13,259 bases of DNA. Source: Rhodospirillaceae bacterium. Lineage in GTDB: Bacteria > Pseudomonadota > Alphaproteobacteria > UBA7985. The DNA is taken from NCBI GenBank assembly GCA_002700865.1, contig PAFB01000035.1:1-13259 (forward strand). Direction: 5' to 3'. The notes under the pieces are model-generated. The model did no database searches. It had not been told where the DNA came from and was given only the letters and a program-made list of their open reading frames with translations. The translations under genes and the position numbers were made by a program. This document shows, one piece after another, positions 6,895-13,259 of this stretch. Every line of letters begins with the position of its first letter. Position 1 is the stretch's first letter.

Positions 6895-8220
6895 ATGTCG
6901 AAGACTCGTAAGGAACAAATCGCCGAACTCCAGCAGGACTGGAGCACCAACCGCCGCTGGGCCAACGTCAAGCGTGGTTACACGGCGGAGGACGTGGTTC
7001 GCCTGCGCGGTTCGAAAACTCGTGAAAATACCCTCGCCCGAGACGGTGCCCGCAAGCTGTGGGAGCTGATCAACCGTGAGGGCGATGACAAGGCTGTCCG
7101 CTCCTTGGGCGCGCTCACCGGTGGCCAGGCCGTGCAACAGGCCAAAGCCGGTATCGAAGCGATTTATCTCTCCGGCTGGCAAGTCGCCGCCGACGCCAAC
7201 ACCGCGCCGACCATGTACCCCGACCAGTCGCTCTACCCCGTGAATTCCGTTCCGGCGGTGGTTGAGCGGATCAACAACGCCTTTATCCGCGCTGATGAAA
7301 TTCAGTGGGCCAAGGGTGTGGATGCAGATGATGAGAGTTTCATCGACTATTTCCTGCCGATCGTTGCTGATGCTGAAGCCGGTTTCGGCGGCGTTCTCAA
7401 CGCGTTTGAACTCGCCAAGGGCTTGATATCCGCCGGCGCCGCGGGCGTTCACTTCGAAGACCAGCTCGCTTCGGTGAAAAAATGTGGTCACATGGGCGGT
7501 AAAGTGCTCGTGCCAACACAGGACGCTGTTCAAAAGCTGGTTTCTGCGCGGCTGGCTTCTGACGTTCTGGGAACTGACACCATTATCCTCGCCCGGACCG
7601 ACGCCAATGCTGCCAACCTGGTGACCTCAGACGTTGACCCCTACGATGCGCCTTTCATCACCGGTGAGCGCACCACCGAAGGCTTCTTCGAAACGCGCGC
7701 CGGTCTTGATCAGGCGATTGCGCGAGGCCTCGCTTATGCGCCTTACGCCGATCTGGTGTGGTGTGAAACCGCAAAGCCAGACTTGGACGAGGCCCGCCGG
7801 TTCGCTGAGGCCATCAAAAAGGAATACCCCGACCAGCTGCTGTCCTACAACTGCTCGCCGTCCTTTAACTGGAAGCGCAATCTGGACGATGCGACCATCG
7901 CCAAGTTCCAGACAGAGCTTGCCGCCATGGGCTACCGTTACCAGTTCATTACGCTCGCGGGCATCCACTCCATGTGGAACTCCATGTTCCGTCTTGCCAA
8001 CGATTACGCTGAGCGCGGCATGTCGGCTTATGTCGAACTGCAGGAACAGGAATTCGCAGATGCGGAGAAGGGTTACACCTTCGTATCGCATCAGCAGGAA
8101 GTGGGCGCAGGCTACTTTGACGACGTGACCACCACAATCCAGGGCGGCACGTCTTCAGTGACAGCACTAACCGGCTCGACCGAAGAAGAACAATTCGACG
8201 TGCAAGCCGCCGCTTCCTAG
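6895..8220 (+). CDS. aceA: Isocitrate lyase
   Basis: The 441-residue protein is a full-length isocitrate lyase, the first enzyme of the glyoxylate shunt. It cleaves isocitrate to glyoxylate and succinate in the cytoplasm and needs Mg2+. The signature KKCGHMGGKVLVPT at residues 195-208 carries the catalytic Cys197. The substrate loop SGWQ (93-96), metal-site segment ADAEAGFGG (158-166) and SPSFNW (321-326) are present, and the C-terminus ends with the family's TGSTEEEQF-like tail. GGGAG lies 9 nt upstream of the ATG. It is transcribed divergently from the ScfR/RamB-type regulator, with a 160-nt intergenic region, and is followed by a strong terminator. Malate synthase is not in the window. Confidence 0.97.
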   Translation: MSKTRKEQIAELQQDWSTNRRWANVKRGYTAEDVVRLRGSKTRENTLARDGARKLWELINREGDDKAVRSLGALTGGQAVQQAKAGIEAIYLSGWQVAADANTAPTMYPDQSLYPVNSVPAVVERINNAFIRADEIQWAKGVDADDESFIDYFLPIVADAEAGFGGVLNAFELAKGLISAGAAGVHFEDQLASVKKCGHMGGKVLVPTQDAVQKLVSARLASDVLGTDTIILARTDANAANLVTSDVDPYDAPFITGERTTEGFFETRAGLDQAIARGLAYAPYADLVWCETAKPDLDEARRFAEAIKKEYPDQLLSYNCSPSFNWKRNLDDATIAKFQTELAAMGYRYQFITLAGIHSMWNSMFRLANDYAERGMSAYVELQEQEFADAEKGYTFVSHQQEVGAGYFDDVTTTIQGGTSSVTALTGSTEEEQFDVQAAAS

Positions 8221-8234
8221 GCGCTTCGATGATA

Positions 8235-8262
8235 CCGGAGCCGCCACAAACCAAGGCTCCGG
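8235..8262 (+). terminator. First hairpin downstream of aceA
   Basis: CCGGAGCC (8235-8242) and GGCTCCGG (8255-8262) form a perfect 8-bp GC-rich stem with a 12-nt loop, 14 nt after the aceA stop. No U-tract follows it directly. It may stabilise the mRNA 3' end or act in tandem with the next hairpin. Confidence 0.55.
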
Positions 8263-8265
8263 ACT

Positions 8266-8295
8266 GAGGGGGGGGGCCAGAAGGCCCCTCTTTTT
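8266..8295 (+). terminator. Rho-independent terminator of aceA
   Basis: A G-rich left arm (8266-8278, including nine consecutive G at 8268-8276) pairs with GGCCCCTC (8283-8290) across an AGAA loop. It is directly followed by five T (8291-8295). This is a classical intrinsic terminator in the plus direction. The G9 run allows several pairing registers. Confidence 0.85.
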
Positions 8296-8369
8296 GTTTC
8301 ACCCTTTAGCCCGTCAATCCACCGCTAACCCTCAATGTGCCCAAGCACCTTAACAATGGAGAACGAGTC

Positions 8370-8654
8370 ATGTCTGCTACCGCATCTGCCACCGCGCCAG
8401 CCGCACCCACGGCCGCCACTGAAGCCCGTCCCGCAACGACGTTCTTCTACGTCATCGGCGGCGAATTCACCGACACGTCCTTCGAGTCCGTCCTTACCCG
8501 CTCGAACCAGATACACGGTCCCTTCAAGACCCACGATGAGGCCCTGAGCAAGTGGCGGTCTCTGTCGTTCCAGGAAACCGGCAACGCCCAGGTTCGCTAT
8601 GAGATTGCTGAAGTTGCGCACCGCATGGACCGTCGCACCATTCTGCTGGGCTAA
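8370..8654 (+). CDS. Small DUF4170-like protein
   Basis: The 94-residue protein has an Ala/Thr/Pro-rich, probably disordered N-terminus (about residues 1-25), then a compact domain with FFYVIGGEFTDTSFES, GPFKTHDEALSKWRSLSF and VRYEIAEV. This pattern resembles the small alphaproteobacterial DUF4170 family, of unknown function. The frame is open to 8337, but the ATG at 8370 has GGAG 9 nt upstream and is preferred. It lies after the aceA terminator, so it probably has its own promoter. A functional link to aceA is possible but unproven. Family assignment is from memory of the motif. Confidence 0.8.
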   Translation: MSATASATAPAAPTAATEARPATTFFYVIGGEFTDTSFESVLTRSNQIHGPFKTHDEALSKWRSLSFQETGNAQVRYEIAEVAHRMDRRTILLG

Positions 8655-8701
8655 ACCCTGCTATCCTGCGGTCTTCTGATCGCAGTACACAGCACGCGCG
8701 C

Positions 8702-8733
8702 GGGTTCCTGATTGTGTTGGGCTTCAGGAACCC
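8702..8733. terminator. Strong hairpin between convergent genes, overlapping the DUF4174 stop
   Basis: GGGTTCCTGA (8702-8711) and TCAGGAACCC (8724-8733) form a perfect 10-bp stem with a 12-nt loop. The TGA stop of the minus-strand gene (8724-8726) is inside one arm. It separates the plus-strand DUF4170-like gene from the minus-strand operon and could act in both directions. There is no T-run on either side, so it is not a textbook intrinsic terminator. Confidence 0.55.
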
Positions 8734-9227
8734 TGCGTTTGCTCGGCGCAGTTGTCGTCGCGCATCTCACGCTGACGCATGGGCATTCCGTCGATTTGGG
8801 CGTAGATTTTGTGCACGCTGACGGGCAGCAGCTCCCGGCGCTTTTCCCCGCCATCCTTGCCAACCAAAAGCAGGCTGTATCCGCTTTCAACGCCAAAGAA
8901 GGCGCGCAAGGCAGCGTTTTCAAAGGTTTGCAGGCTAACCTCCTCCATCACTGAGCCATCCAACCACAGCCCCGTTGCCCGTGCAGGCGCGTCGGTGCCA
9001 TAGACTTCCAGCAGGATCAGGTCGCGGTTGTTGAAATCGCAGCGGTCTTGCAGAATTTCGAGGCGCTGCCGATAAGCCCAGGGATCGGCAGGCTGATCCG
9101 CGAATAGCAGCAGAACGCGCCGCTCCCATTCCAGCGACTCTAGCGGAGAACCATGAGAGTCTGCGTAGCCAAAGCCAGACAATAGGATCGCAACCCCGGC
9201 GACTATGGCGGATGCCTTAGCTCTCAT
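8724..9227 (-). CDS. Exported DUF4174-like protein
   Basis: The 167-residue protein begins with a signal peptide (residues 1 to about 22: MRAK, hydrophobic core AIVAGVAILLSGFG, then YADS), so it is likely periplasmic. The mature part has LEWERRVLLLFAD, NNRDLILLEV, SLLLVGKDGGEKRRE and a C-terminal IDGMPMRQREM. This is the pattern of DUF4174, a small family of unknown function that may have a thioredoxin-like fold (inference from the beta-alpha pattern; no CxxC is present). The ATG at 9227 is preferred over an in-frame upstream ATG at 9314 because the signal peptide starts there. Its first 11 nt overlap the end of the glycosyltransferase gene, indicating translational coupling with the plcP-agt-like pair. 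Confidence 0.85.
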   Translation of the reverse strand: MRAKASAIVAGVAILLSGFGYADSHGSPLESLEWERRVLLLFADQPADPWAYRQRLEILQDRCDFNNRDLILLEVYGTDAPARATGLWLDGSVMEEVSLQTFENAALRAFFGVESGYSLLLVGKDGGEKRRELLPVSVHKIYAQIDGMPMRQREMRDDNCAEQTQGS

Positions 9228-10260
9228 TCCCCGTGACCGAGGTGCGTTCCAACGCTTCGATGAAAGTATCGGTCGCGGCTTCCCAGGAAAACCCTTCGGC
9301 ATAGCGGCGCGCATCTTCCGGTTTCAGATCAAGCGATATCAGGCAGGCCTCCCCCAGATCCTCGCGCAGGGTCCCTGCGGTCGGGTCGGTGATGACGTCT
9401 TTTGGCCCTGTGACCGGGTAAGCTGCGACCGGCGTTCCCGCCGCGCAGGCCTCCAGCAACACCAATCCAAAAGTGTCGGTTTTCGAGGGAAAGACAAAAA
9501 CATTGGCGTCGGCATAGGCCGCTGCCAACTCGTCACCGTGCAGCGGTCCGGTGAACACGGCGTCAGGATAACCAGATTTTAGGGCATCCAACGACGGTCC
9601 GGAACCGACGACCATTTTGGTACCGGGCAAGTCCAGTTTGAGGAAAGACTCAATGTTCTTTTCCACCGCCACACGACCAACGTAGACAAAAATCGGGCGG
9701 GCAAGGTCAGCGGCGTGGGTGGAAGGCTTTTTTGACGGGTGGAACTGCTCCAGATCGACCCCGCGCGGCCACAGGTGCGTGTGCTTGATGCCAAATTCCG
9801 CCAACTCATCGGCCATGCCCTGATTGGTCACCAGCACGCGCTGTGCGGGCCGATGGAACCACTCCAACCAACGCCAAAGCCATTCAGCCGGCACCCCGGT
9901 CCGCTCGTTGATGTACTCAGCAAGCTTGGTGTGGAAGGAGGTGGTGAAAGGTATCTTGTTGCGCTGGCAGAATGAGCGGGCGGCCATGCCCAGTGGGCCT
10001 TCGGTCGCCACGTGGATGGCATCGATCGCACCCTTTTCTTCGATGATTTTCTTGATCCGGCGGCTGACCTCACCCGGCCAGAACAGCGCTAAGCCGATTT
10101 CCTGATACATCGGCATCGGCATGTTCACATCGAACAGATCGGGCGTGATGCGGCTGAGCGTGTGCCCCTTTTCTTCGACAATTTTGCGCGTGGTATCGAG
10201 CGTGCGGACCACGCCGTTGATTTGCGGATACCAAGCGTCACTGACCAGCAGGATATGCAT
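9217..10260 (-). CDS. GT4 glycosyltransferase, probably acting on a lipid acceptor (Agt-like)
   Basis: The 347-residue protein has the two Rossmann-type domains of GT-B, family GT4 enzymes. The N-terminal acceptor domain shows LLVSDAWYPQINGVVRTL. The donor domain shows VYVGRVAVEKN (about 193-202) and the E-x7-E-type motif TDTFGLVLLEACAAGTP (261-277). It begins at the ATG that shares its A with the TGA of the upstream phosphoesterase gene (TGATG), so the two are coupled. In several alphaproteobacteria a GT4 enzyme called Agt next to PlcP makes glycosyl-diacylglycerols under phosphate limitation, and that is the favoured role here. Alternatives are a mannosyltransferase for cell-surface or phosphatidylinositol-type glycolipids. 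Confidence 0.9.
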   Translation of the reverse strand: MHILLVSDAWYPQINGVVRTLDTTRKIVEEKGHTLSRITPDLFDVNMPMPMYQEIGLALFWPGEVSRRIKKIIEEKGAIDAIHVATEGPLGMAARSFCQRNKIPFTTSFHTKLAEYINERTGVPAEWLWRWLEWFHRPAQRVLVTNQGMADELAEFGIKHTHLWPRGVDLEQFHPSKKPSTHAADLARPIFVYVGRVAVEKNIESFLKLDLPGTKMVVGSGPSLDALKSGYPDAVFTGPLHGDELAAAYADANVFVFPSKTDTFGLVLLEACAAGTPVAAYPVTGPKDVITDPTAGTLREDLGEACLISLDLKPEDARRYAEGFSWEAATDTFIEALERTSVTGNES

Positions 10261-11030
10261 CAGGCAACGTACTCCTTTTCCTCGGCCAGCCCCTCGTCCG
10301 ACCAATACAACAGGCTCAGGCGGCCCGCCTCATCTTCGACCAGCGCCGTACACGCTTCCACCCAGTCACCGCAGTTGGCATAAACGAAGCCTTCTTTGGT
10401 GTTCAGGGCGGGACGGTGAATATGCCCGGCGATTGCACCAACGGCATCGACCGCGCTGGCTTCCTGTTTCAACCCACGCTCAAAAGCGCCCTGGGGCTGA
10501 AAAATCCGTTTTGACAGGCTTTTGACGTGGGCTGGCAAATTCTCTGCCCACGACAGACCAGGCACTCTGGCCACTTGCCGCATCATCGCGGTGTAGCCCT
10601 CGTACAGCACGTGCCCAAAACGCGACAACCATTCCATATTCTGTGTCACGGCGTCGAACTGATCACCGTGAGTGACGTACATCCGGCGACCATCGGCCAG
10701 CAAATGGGTATCATTAAGGCGAAGCTCTACGCCCCTGAACCGCTCGACGTGCAACACGTTGCGCACCACGTCGTCATGGTTCCCCGGGATGTAGACCACC
10801 CGCGTCCCGGCTTTGACCAACCGCTCCACCTGCATCAGGCAGGCATCATCCGTTGCGGACCAGTGCCAATGCCGCTGCAAAGCCCAGACATCGACGATGT
10901 CACCGACCAGATACAGCGTCTCGCACGACAGCTTTTCCAGAAACGACAGCAACGTCCGATGACGAACGCCAGTCATTCCCAGGTGCGTGTCGGAGATAAA
11001 CACGGTTCGAAAGGCAGGGTGCGCTTTCAT
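10260..11030 (-). CDS. plcP: Calcineurin-like metallophosphoesterase, PlcP / UDP-2,3-diacylglucosamine diphosphatase-like
   Basis: The 256-residue protein has all metal-site blocks of the calcineurin-like phosphoesterase fold: SDTHLG (Asp14, His16), VGDIVD (Asp44), GNHDD (84-87), THGDQFD (His121) and GHIHRP (His203, His205), ending with YANCGDWVEACT. This belongs to the LpxH-like group (COG2908-type). Database pipelines would call it UDP-2,3-diacylglucosamine diphosphatase. Alphaproteobacteria usually use LpxI for that step, while close relatives such as PlcP of Sinorhizobium are phospholipases C that release diacylglycerol during phosphate starvation. The adjacent overlapping GT4 gene favours PlcP. 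No obvious Pho box is seen upstream. The symbol is a proposal. Confidence 0.85.
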   Translation of the reverse strand: MKAHPAFRTVFISDTHLGMTGVRHRTLLSFLEKLSCETLYLVGDIVDVWALQRHWHWSATDDACLMQVERLVKAGTRVVYIPGNHDDVVRNVLHVERFRGVELRLNDTHLLADGRRMYVTHGDQFDAVTQNMEWLSRFGHVLYEGYTAMMRQVARVPGLSWAENLPAHVKSLSKRIFQPQGAFERGLKQEASAVDAVGAIAGHIHRPALNTKEGFVYANCGDWVEACTALVEDEAGRLSLLYWSDEGLAEEKEYVA

Positions 11031-11186
11031 ATCGGTGAATGGTTCTCACGTGGCCAAGGACGCCTTTCTTTTAGGGACCTGCACAGTTTGCGGATAGGCC
11101 AAAAAAGGCATGCCCCCTCCGTGATCGTGCATCGACAACCACGAACCAGCGGCTACAGTCAGGGCGCAAAGAGTGAGGAGACACCC
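11031..11186. other. Divergent intergenic region between the plcP-like and aldolase genes
   Basis: The 156 nt hold the promoters for both directions. I looked for direct repeats of the PhoB type (CTGTCAT spaced by 11 nt) on both strands and saw none. On the plus strand a candidate promoter for the aldolase is noted separately. GGCC-A6-GGC at about 11097-11109 and a G/C-rich stretch are present, but no clear operator. Confidence 0.5.
11132..11159 (+). promoter_or_regulatory. Candidate sigma-70-like promoter for the aldolase gene
   Basis: TCGACA (11132-11137, 5 of 6 with the -35 consensus) and TACAGT (11154-11159, 4 of 6 with the -10 consensus) are 16 nt apart. A start near 11166 would give a leader of about 20 nt holding the GAGGAG ribosome binding site. 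The match is modest. Confidence 0.3.
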
Positions 11187-11975
11187 ATGCGACCCAACAA
11201 GATCCGCGAAATCTGGAAACAAGGCGGGGCTGTTGCCAATGGCTGGCTTGCCACCCCGGCGGCGTTTAGCGCTGAAGTCATGGCGCATTGTGGCTGGGAC
11301 AGTGTCACGGTCGATATGCAGCATGGCCTGATCGACTATCAGGTAGCGGTTTCACAGTTTCAGGCGATTTCTACGACGGACGTGGTGCCGATGGTGCGCG
11401 TGCCTTGGCTGGATGCCGGCCTGATCATGAAAGTGTTGGATGCCGGGGCCTATGGCGTGATTTGTCCGATGATCAACAACGGTAACGATGCCCGCATGTT
11501 TGCCCACTATGCTTCCTACCCCCCCTTGGGTACCCGGTCCTTTGGCCCGGTGCGGGCGTCGATTTATGGCGGCGCGGACTATACGGACAAGGCCAACGAC
11601 GAAATCATCCGAATGGCCATGGTTGAAACAAAGGAAGGCTTGGAAAAGGTCGATGAAATCGTCAATACCGATGGCATTGATGCCATCTACGTCGGCCCCA
11701 ACGACCTCGCCAACGCCCTGGGACAGCGTCCGACGCTGGATACGGAGAACGAGGTGGTATTGCGCGCTTTTGAGACCATCATTAAAGCCTGCCGCAGCGC
11801 CGGAAAGCCGGTTGGATTGCACAACGGATCGGCTGCCTACGCGGTGCGTATGATCAAAATGGGCTTCCAGTTAGTCACGGTGCAGTCTGACGCCGGCATC
11901 CTCAAGAATGCCGCTTCATCGATTGTCGCAGAGATCAAAGGCGGCGTGGCGAAGCTCGATACCTCGTCCTACTGA
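11187..11975 (+). CDS. HpcH/HpaI family aldolase
   Basis: The 262-residue protein is a class II (metal-dependent) pyruvate aldolase of the HpcH/HpaI family. Expected active-site residues are visible: His46 in DMQHG, Arg71 in VRVP, metal ligand Glu147 in MVETKEG, and Asp173 in GPNDLA. Relatives cleave 4-hydroxy-2-oxoheptanedioate, 2-keto-3-deoxyglucarate or 2-keto-3-deoxy-rhamnonate to pyruvate and an aldehyde. Which substrate is used here cannot be told. The frame is open far upstream over the antisense strand of the plcP-like gene, but GAGGAG 6 nt before the ATG at 11187 and the family length fix the start. No catabolic partner genes are adjacent. Confidence 0.92.
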   Translation: MRPNKIREIWKQGGAVANGWLATPAAFSAEVMAHCGWDSVTVDMQHGLIDYQVAVSQFQAISTTDVVPMVRVPWLDAGLIMKVLDAGAYGVICPMINNGNDARMFAHYASYPPLGTRSFGPVRASIYGGADYTDKANDEIIRMAMVETKEGLEKVDEIVNTDGIDAIYVGPNDLANALGQRPTLDTENEVVLRAFETIIKACRSAGKPVGLHNGSAAYAVRMIKMGFQLVTVQSDAGILKNAASSIVAEIKGGVAKLDTSSY

Positions 11976-11990
11976 CCCCCTTCCCCAAAC

Positions 11991-13013
11991 CTACATCCAG
12001 TCCATGATAACCGGCACCAGCGGCTCGTCCGCTGGTGGCATTTCCAAGTCCCGCAGTTCAAACTTCGACACCCACTTGATCGCCTGCCCTTCGCGTCCCA
12101 CCGGTTCGCCCCGCCACTTGCGTATGGCGTAAAGTGGCATCATCAGGTGGAATTTTGGGTAGGGGAAACTGGCGAAAGTCAGCGGTGCCAGACAGCCAAT
12201 GCCGACATCAATGCCGAGTTCTTCTTTCAGCTCACGGATCAATGCGGCTTCCGGGCCTTCGTTGGGCTCCATCTTGCCGCCCGGAAACTCCCACAATCCT
12301 TCCAACGCCTTACCTTTTGGCCTTTGGGCGACCAGAACCTGATCCTGCTCATTGAACAAAGCCGCCGCGACCACCCAGATGACGGGCACATCCCGGTCGA
12401 GCTGGGGCTGCATGCTGCAACCACCTGAGAACACAAACTCATCAAAGGATGCGCGAGAAAGCGTGGTTTCGAAGGCGGGTTGCGCGCCACTGTTCAAAGT
12501 TTCGATGGTGCCCTCGGTCCAGCCGTCAAACCCGCACTTTTCCAGCACTCGCTTAGAGGCATGGTTTTCGACATGAAACCCGGACCAAATCTCCGGAAGT
12601 TCCATGTACCAGAACGCAAACGTCAGCACGTGAAAAGCGGCTTCGGTCGCCACGCCGCGGCCCCAGGCTTCGGGTGCGAACCAATAACCGATGTGCCACG
12701 GTTCATGGTCTTGTGACTTCGCATCCAAACCGACAAAACCGAGCATCTCACCTGAGTGTCGGTCACTGACGACCCAGCGCACCCCCTGCCCGGCTGCAAA
12801 GCTTTCATCTGCAAGTTTCAAGAAGGTCTGCGCGCCATCCTCCGGGTAGGGATGCGGCACCCGTGACAACCATTGCGCCACCGACCATTGCGACGCGGTT
12901 TTCTGCACGAAATCGAGGTGTTGCGGGCCAAAGGGCGAGAGGCTCAGATTGGGGGTTTTGAAGGCAACGAGGTCCGGCGCATCAGGGAACCATTTCGGCG
13001 CGAAATCACTCAC
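11991..13013 (-). CDS. Fused GNAT acetyltransferase-Nudix (MutT-like) hydrolase
   Basis: The 340-residue protein joins two domains. Residues about 20-195 are a RimJ/RimL-type GNAT acetyltransferase (acetyl-CoA loop WGRGVATEA at 117-125; ENHASKRVLEKCGF at 149-162). Residues about 205-340 are a MutT-type Nudix hydrolase, with the full Nudix box G-x5-E-x7-RELKEELGI from Gly246 to Ile268 and the substrate-side FPGGKMEP. The Nudix part probably removes oxidised nucleotides such as 8-oxo-dGTP. The GNAT substrate is unknown. In many alphaproteobacteria the two are, as I recall, separate neighbours after argJ. An internal Met201 with AGGTGG 7 nt upstream could still start a separate MutT. The GTG start overlaps the argJ stop by 4 nt (GTGA). 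Confidence 0.9.
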   Translation of the reverse strand: MSDFAPKWFPDAPDLVAFKTPNLSLSPFGPQHLDFVQKTASQWSVAQWLSRVPHPYPEDGAQTFLKLADESFAAGQGVRWVVSDRHSGEMLGFVGLDAKSQDHEPWHIGYWFAPEAWGRGVATEAAFHVLTFAFWYMELPEIWSGFHVENHASKRVLEKCGFDGWTEGTIETLNSGAQPAFETTLSRASFDEFVFSGGCSMQPQLDRDVPVIWVVAAALFNEQDQVLVAQRPKGKALEGLWEFPGGKMEPNEGPEAALIRELKEELGIDVGIGCLAPLTFASFPYPKFHLMMPLYAIRKWRGEPVGREGQAIKWVSKFELRDLEMPPADEPLVPVIMDWM

Positions 13014-13259
13014 GAGCGGTAGTCTCCGTTGATGTTGATGTAACCGTGGGTCAGATCGCAGGTGCGCACGCGCGCCGAACCATCGCCTAAGCCCAAAGCA
13101 ACCCGAATGGTGATTTCCTCACCCGTCATGTAGCTCGAAACCTGGTCTTCGCTGTAAGCAGGGTAGCGCAAACCAGCTTCGGCGACACGGTGCGGGCCGA
13201 ACCAGATCGACAGGCGGTCGCGGTCCGCCGGTTCGCCGGCTTTGCCAACCGCCATGACA
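13010..13259 (-). CDS. argJ: Bifunctional glutamate N-acetyltransferase / amino-acid acetyltransferase ArgJ, C-terminal part
   Basis: Only the last 82 or so codons are in the window; the rest lies beyond base 13259. The end of the beta chain is recognisable: VMAVGKAGEPADRDRLSIWFGPHRVA, then IRVALGLGDGSA and the very conserved terminus CDLTHGYININGDYRS. ArgJ transfers the acetyl group of N-acetylornithine to glutamate in the cyclic arginine pathway, in the cytoplasm, after self-cleavage into two chains at an upstream site not seen here. Its stop overlaps the start of the GNAT-Nudix gene by 4 nt, so the two are very likely co-translated. Confidence 0.95.
   Translation of the reverse strand, partial: VMAVGKAGEPADRDRLSIWFGPHRVAEAGLRYPAYSEDQVSSYMTGEEITIRVALGLGDGSARVRTCDLTHGYININGDYRS

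Noticed and set aside
6838..7533. A 231-codon minus-strand frame opposite aceA
   Set aside because: aceA is unmistakable on the plus strand with its catalytic signature; the antisense frame has no ribosome binding site or domain.
9228..9314. An N-terminal extension of the DUF4174-like protein from the ATG at 9314
   Set aside because: The extension is basic and non-hydrophobic and precedes a clear signal peptide starting at 9227, and it overlaps the glycosyltransferase's coding end by nearly 100 nt.
10527..11186. An in-frame 220-codon N-terminal extension of the aldolase
   Set aside because: It runs antisense through the plcP-like gene, does not look like protein of the family, and the ATG at 11187 has a strong ribosome binding site and gives the normal family length.
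11031..11186. A Pho box upstream of the plcP-like gene
   Set aside because: CTGTGCAG and CTGACTGT resemble single half-sites only; no pair of 7-mers with the right spacing was found by eye.

Overview
The window looks like chromosomal DNA from an alphaproteobacterium, probably a marine or other free-living one. The evidence is a short-chain fatty acyl regulator (ScfR/RamB-type) divergent from isocitrate lyase, a PlcP-like phosphoesterase next to a lipid-type glycosyltransferase, small proteins resembling alphaproteobacterial DUF4170 and DUF4174 families, and an argJ-GNAT-mutT order. The order or family cannot be fixed from the sequence alone. No tRNA, rRNA, CRISPR array, insertion sequence or phage gene was seen.

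Layout. (1) 1-1782 (+): the 3' part of a large surface or secreted protein gene (DGTG repeats, acidic linker, cadherin-like domain, FG-GAP/VCBS-type propeller repeats). It is split by an in-frame TAA that sits inside a perfect 17-bp palindrome. (2) 1810-5188 (-): a same-strand cluster transcribed in the order EamA-family exporter, membrane-anchored alpha/beta hydrolase, TSUP (TauE/SafE) permease, Lrp/AsnC regulator. A stable hairpin lies directly over the hydrolase ribosome binding region. (3) 5376-8654: an ScfR/RamB-type regulator (-) divergent from aceA (+), with an AT-rich control region holding a probable leaderless promoter and an inverted repeat, then a tandem-hairpin terminator and a small DUF4170-like gene. 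(4) 8724-11030 (-): a tightly overlapping three-gene operon of PlcP-like metallophosphoesterase, GT4 glycosyltransferase (Agt-like) and an exported DUF4174-like protein. This arrangement resembles the membrane-lipid remodelling operon known from phosphate-starved alphaproteobacteria. (5) 11187-11975 (+): an HpcH/HpaI-type aldolase divergent from that operon. (6) 11991-13259 (-): the 3' end of argJ overlapping by 4 nt a fused GNAT acetyltransferase-Nudix (MutT-like) gene.

How they fit. Region 3 is an acetate/fatty-acid assimilation module: the glyoxylate shunt enzyme and its probable acyl-CoA-responsive regulator. Region 4 is probably lipid remodelling: phospholipid to diacylglycerol to glycolipid, with an exported protein of unknown role attached. 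Region 6 combines arginine biosynthesis with nucleotide-pool cleaning. Most of this is ordinary core chromosome. The most notable points are the palindrome-borne stop in the surface protein, the DUF4174 gene coupled to the plcP-agt-like pair, the leaderless/autoregulatory architecture at scfR-aceA, the hairpin over the hydrolase start, and the GNAT-Nudix fusion.
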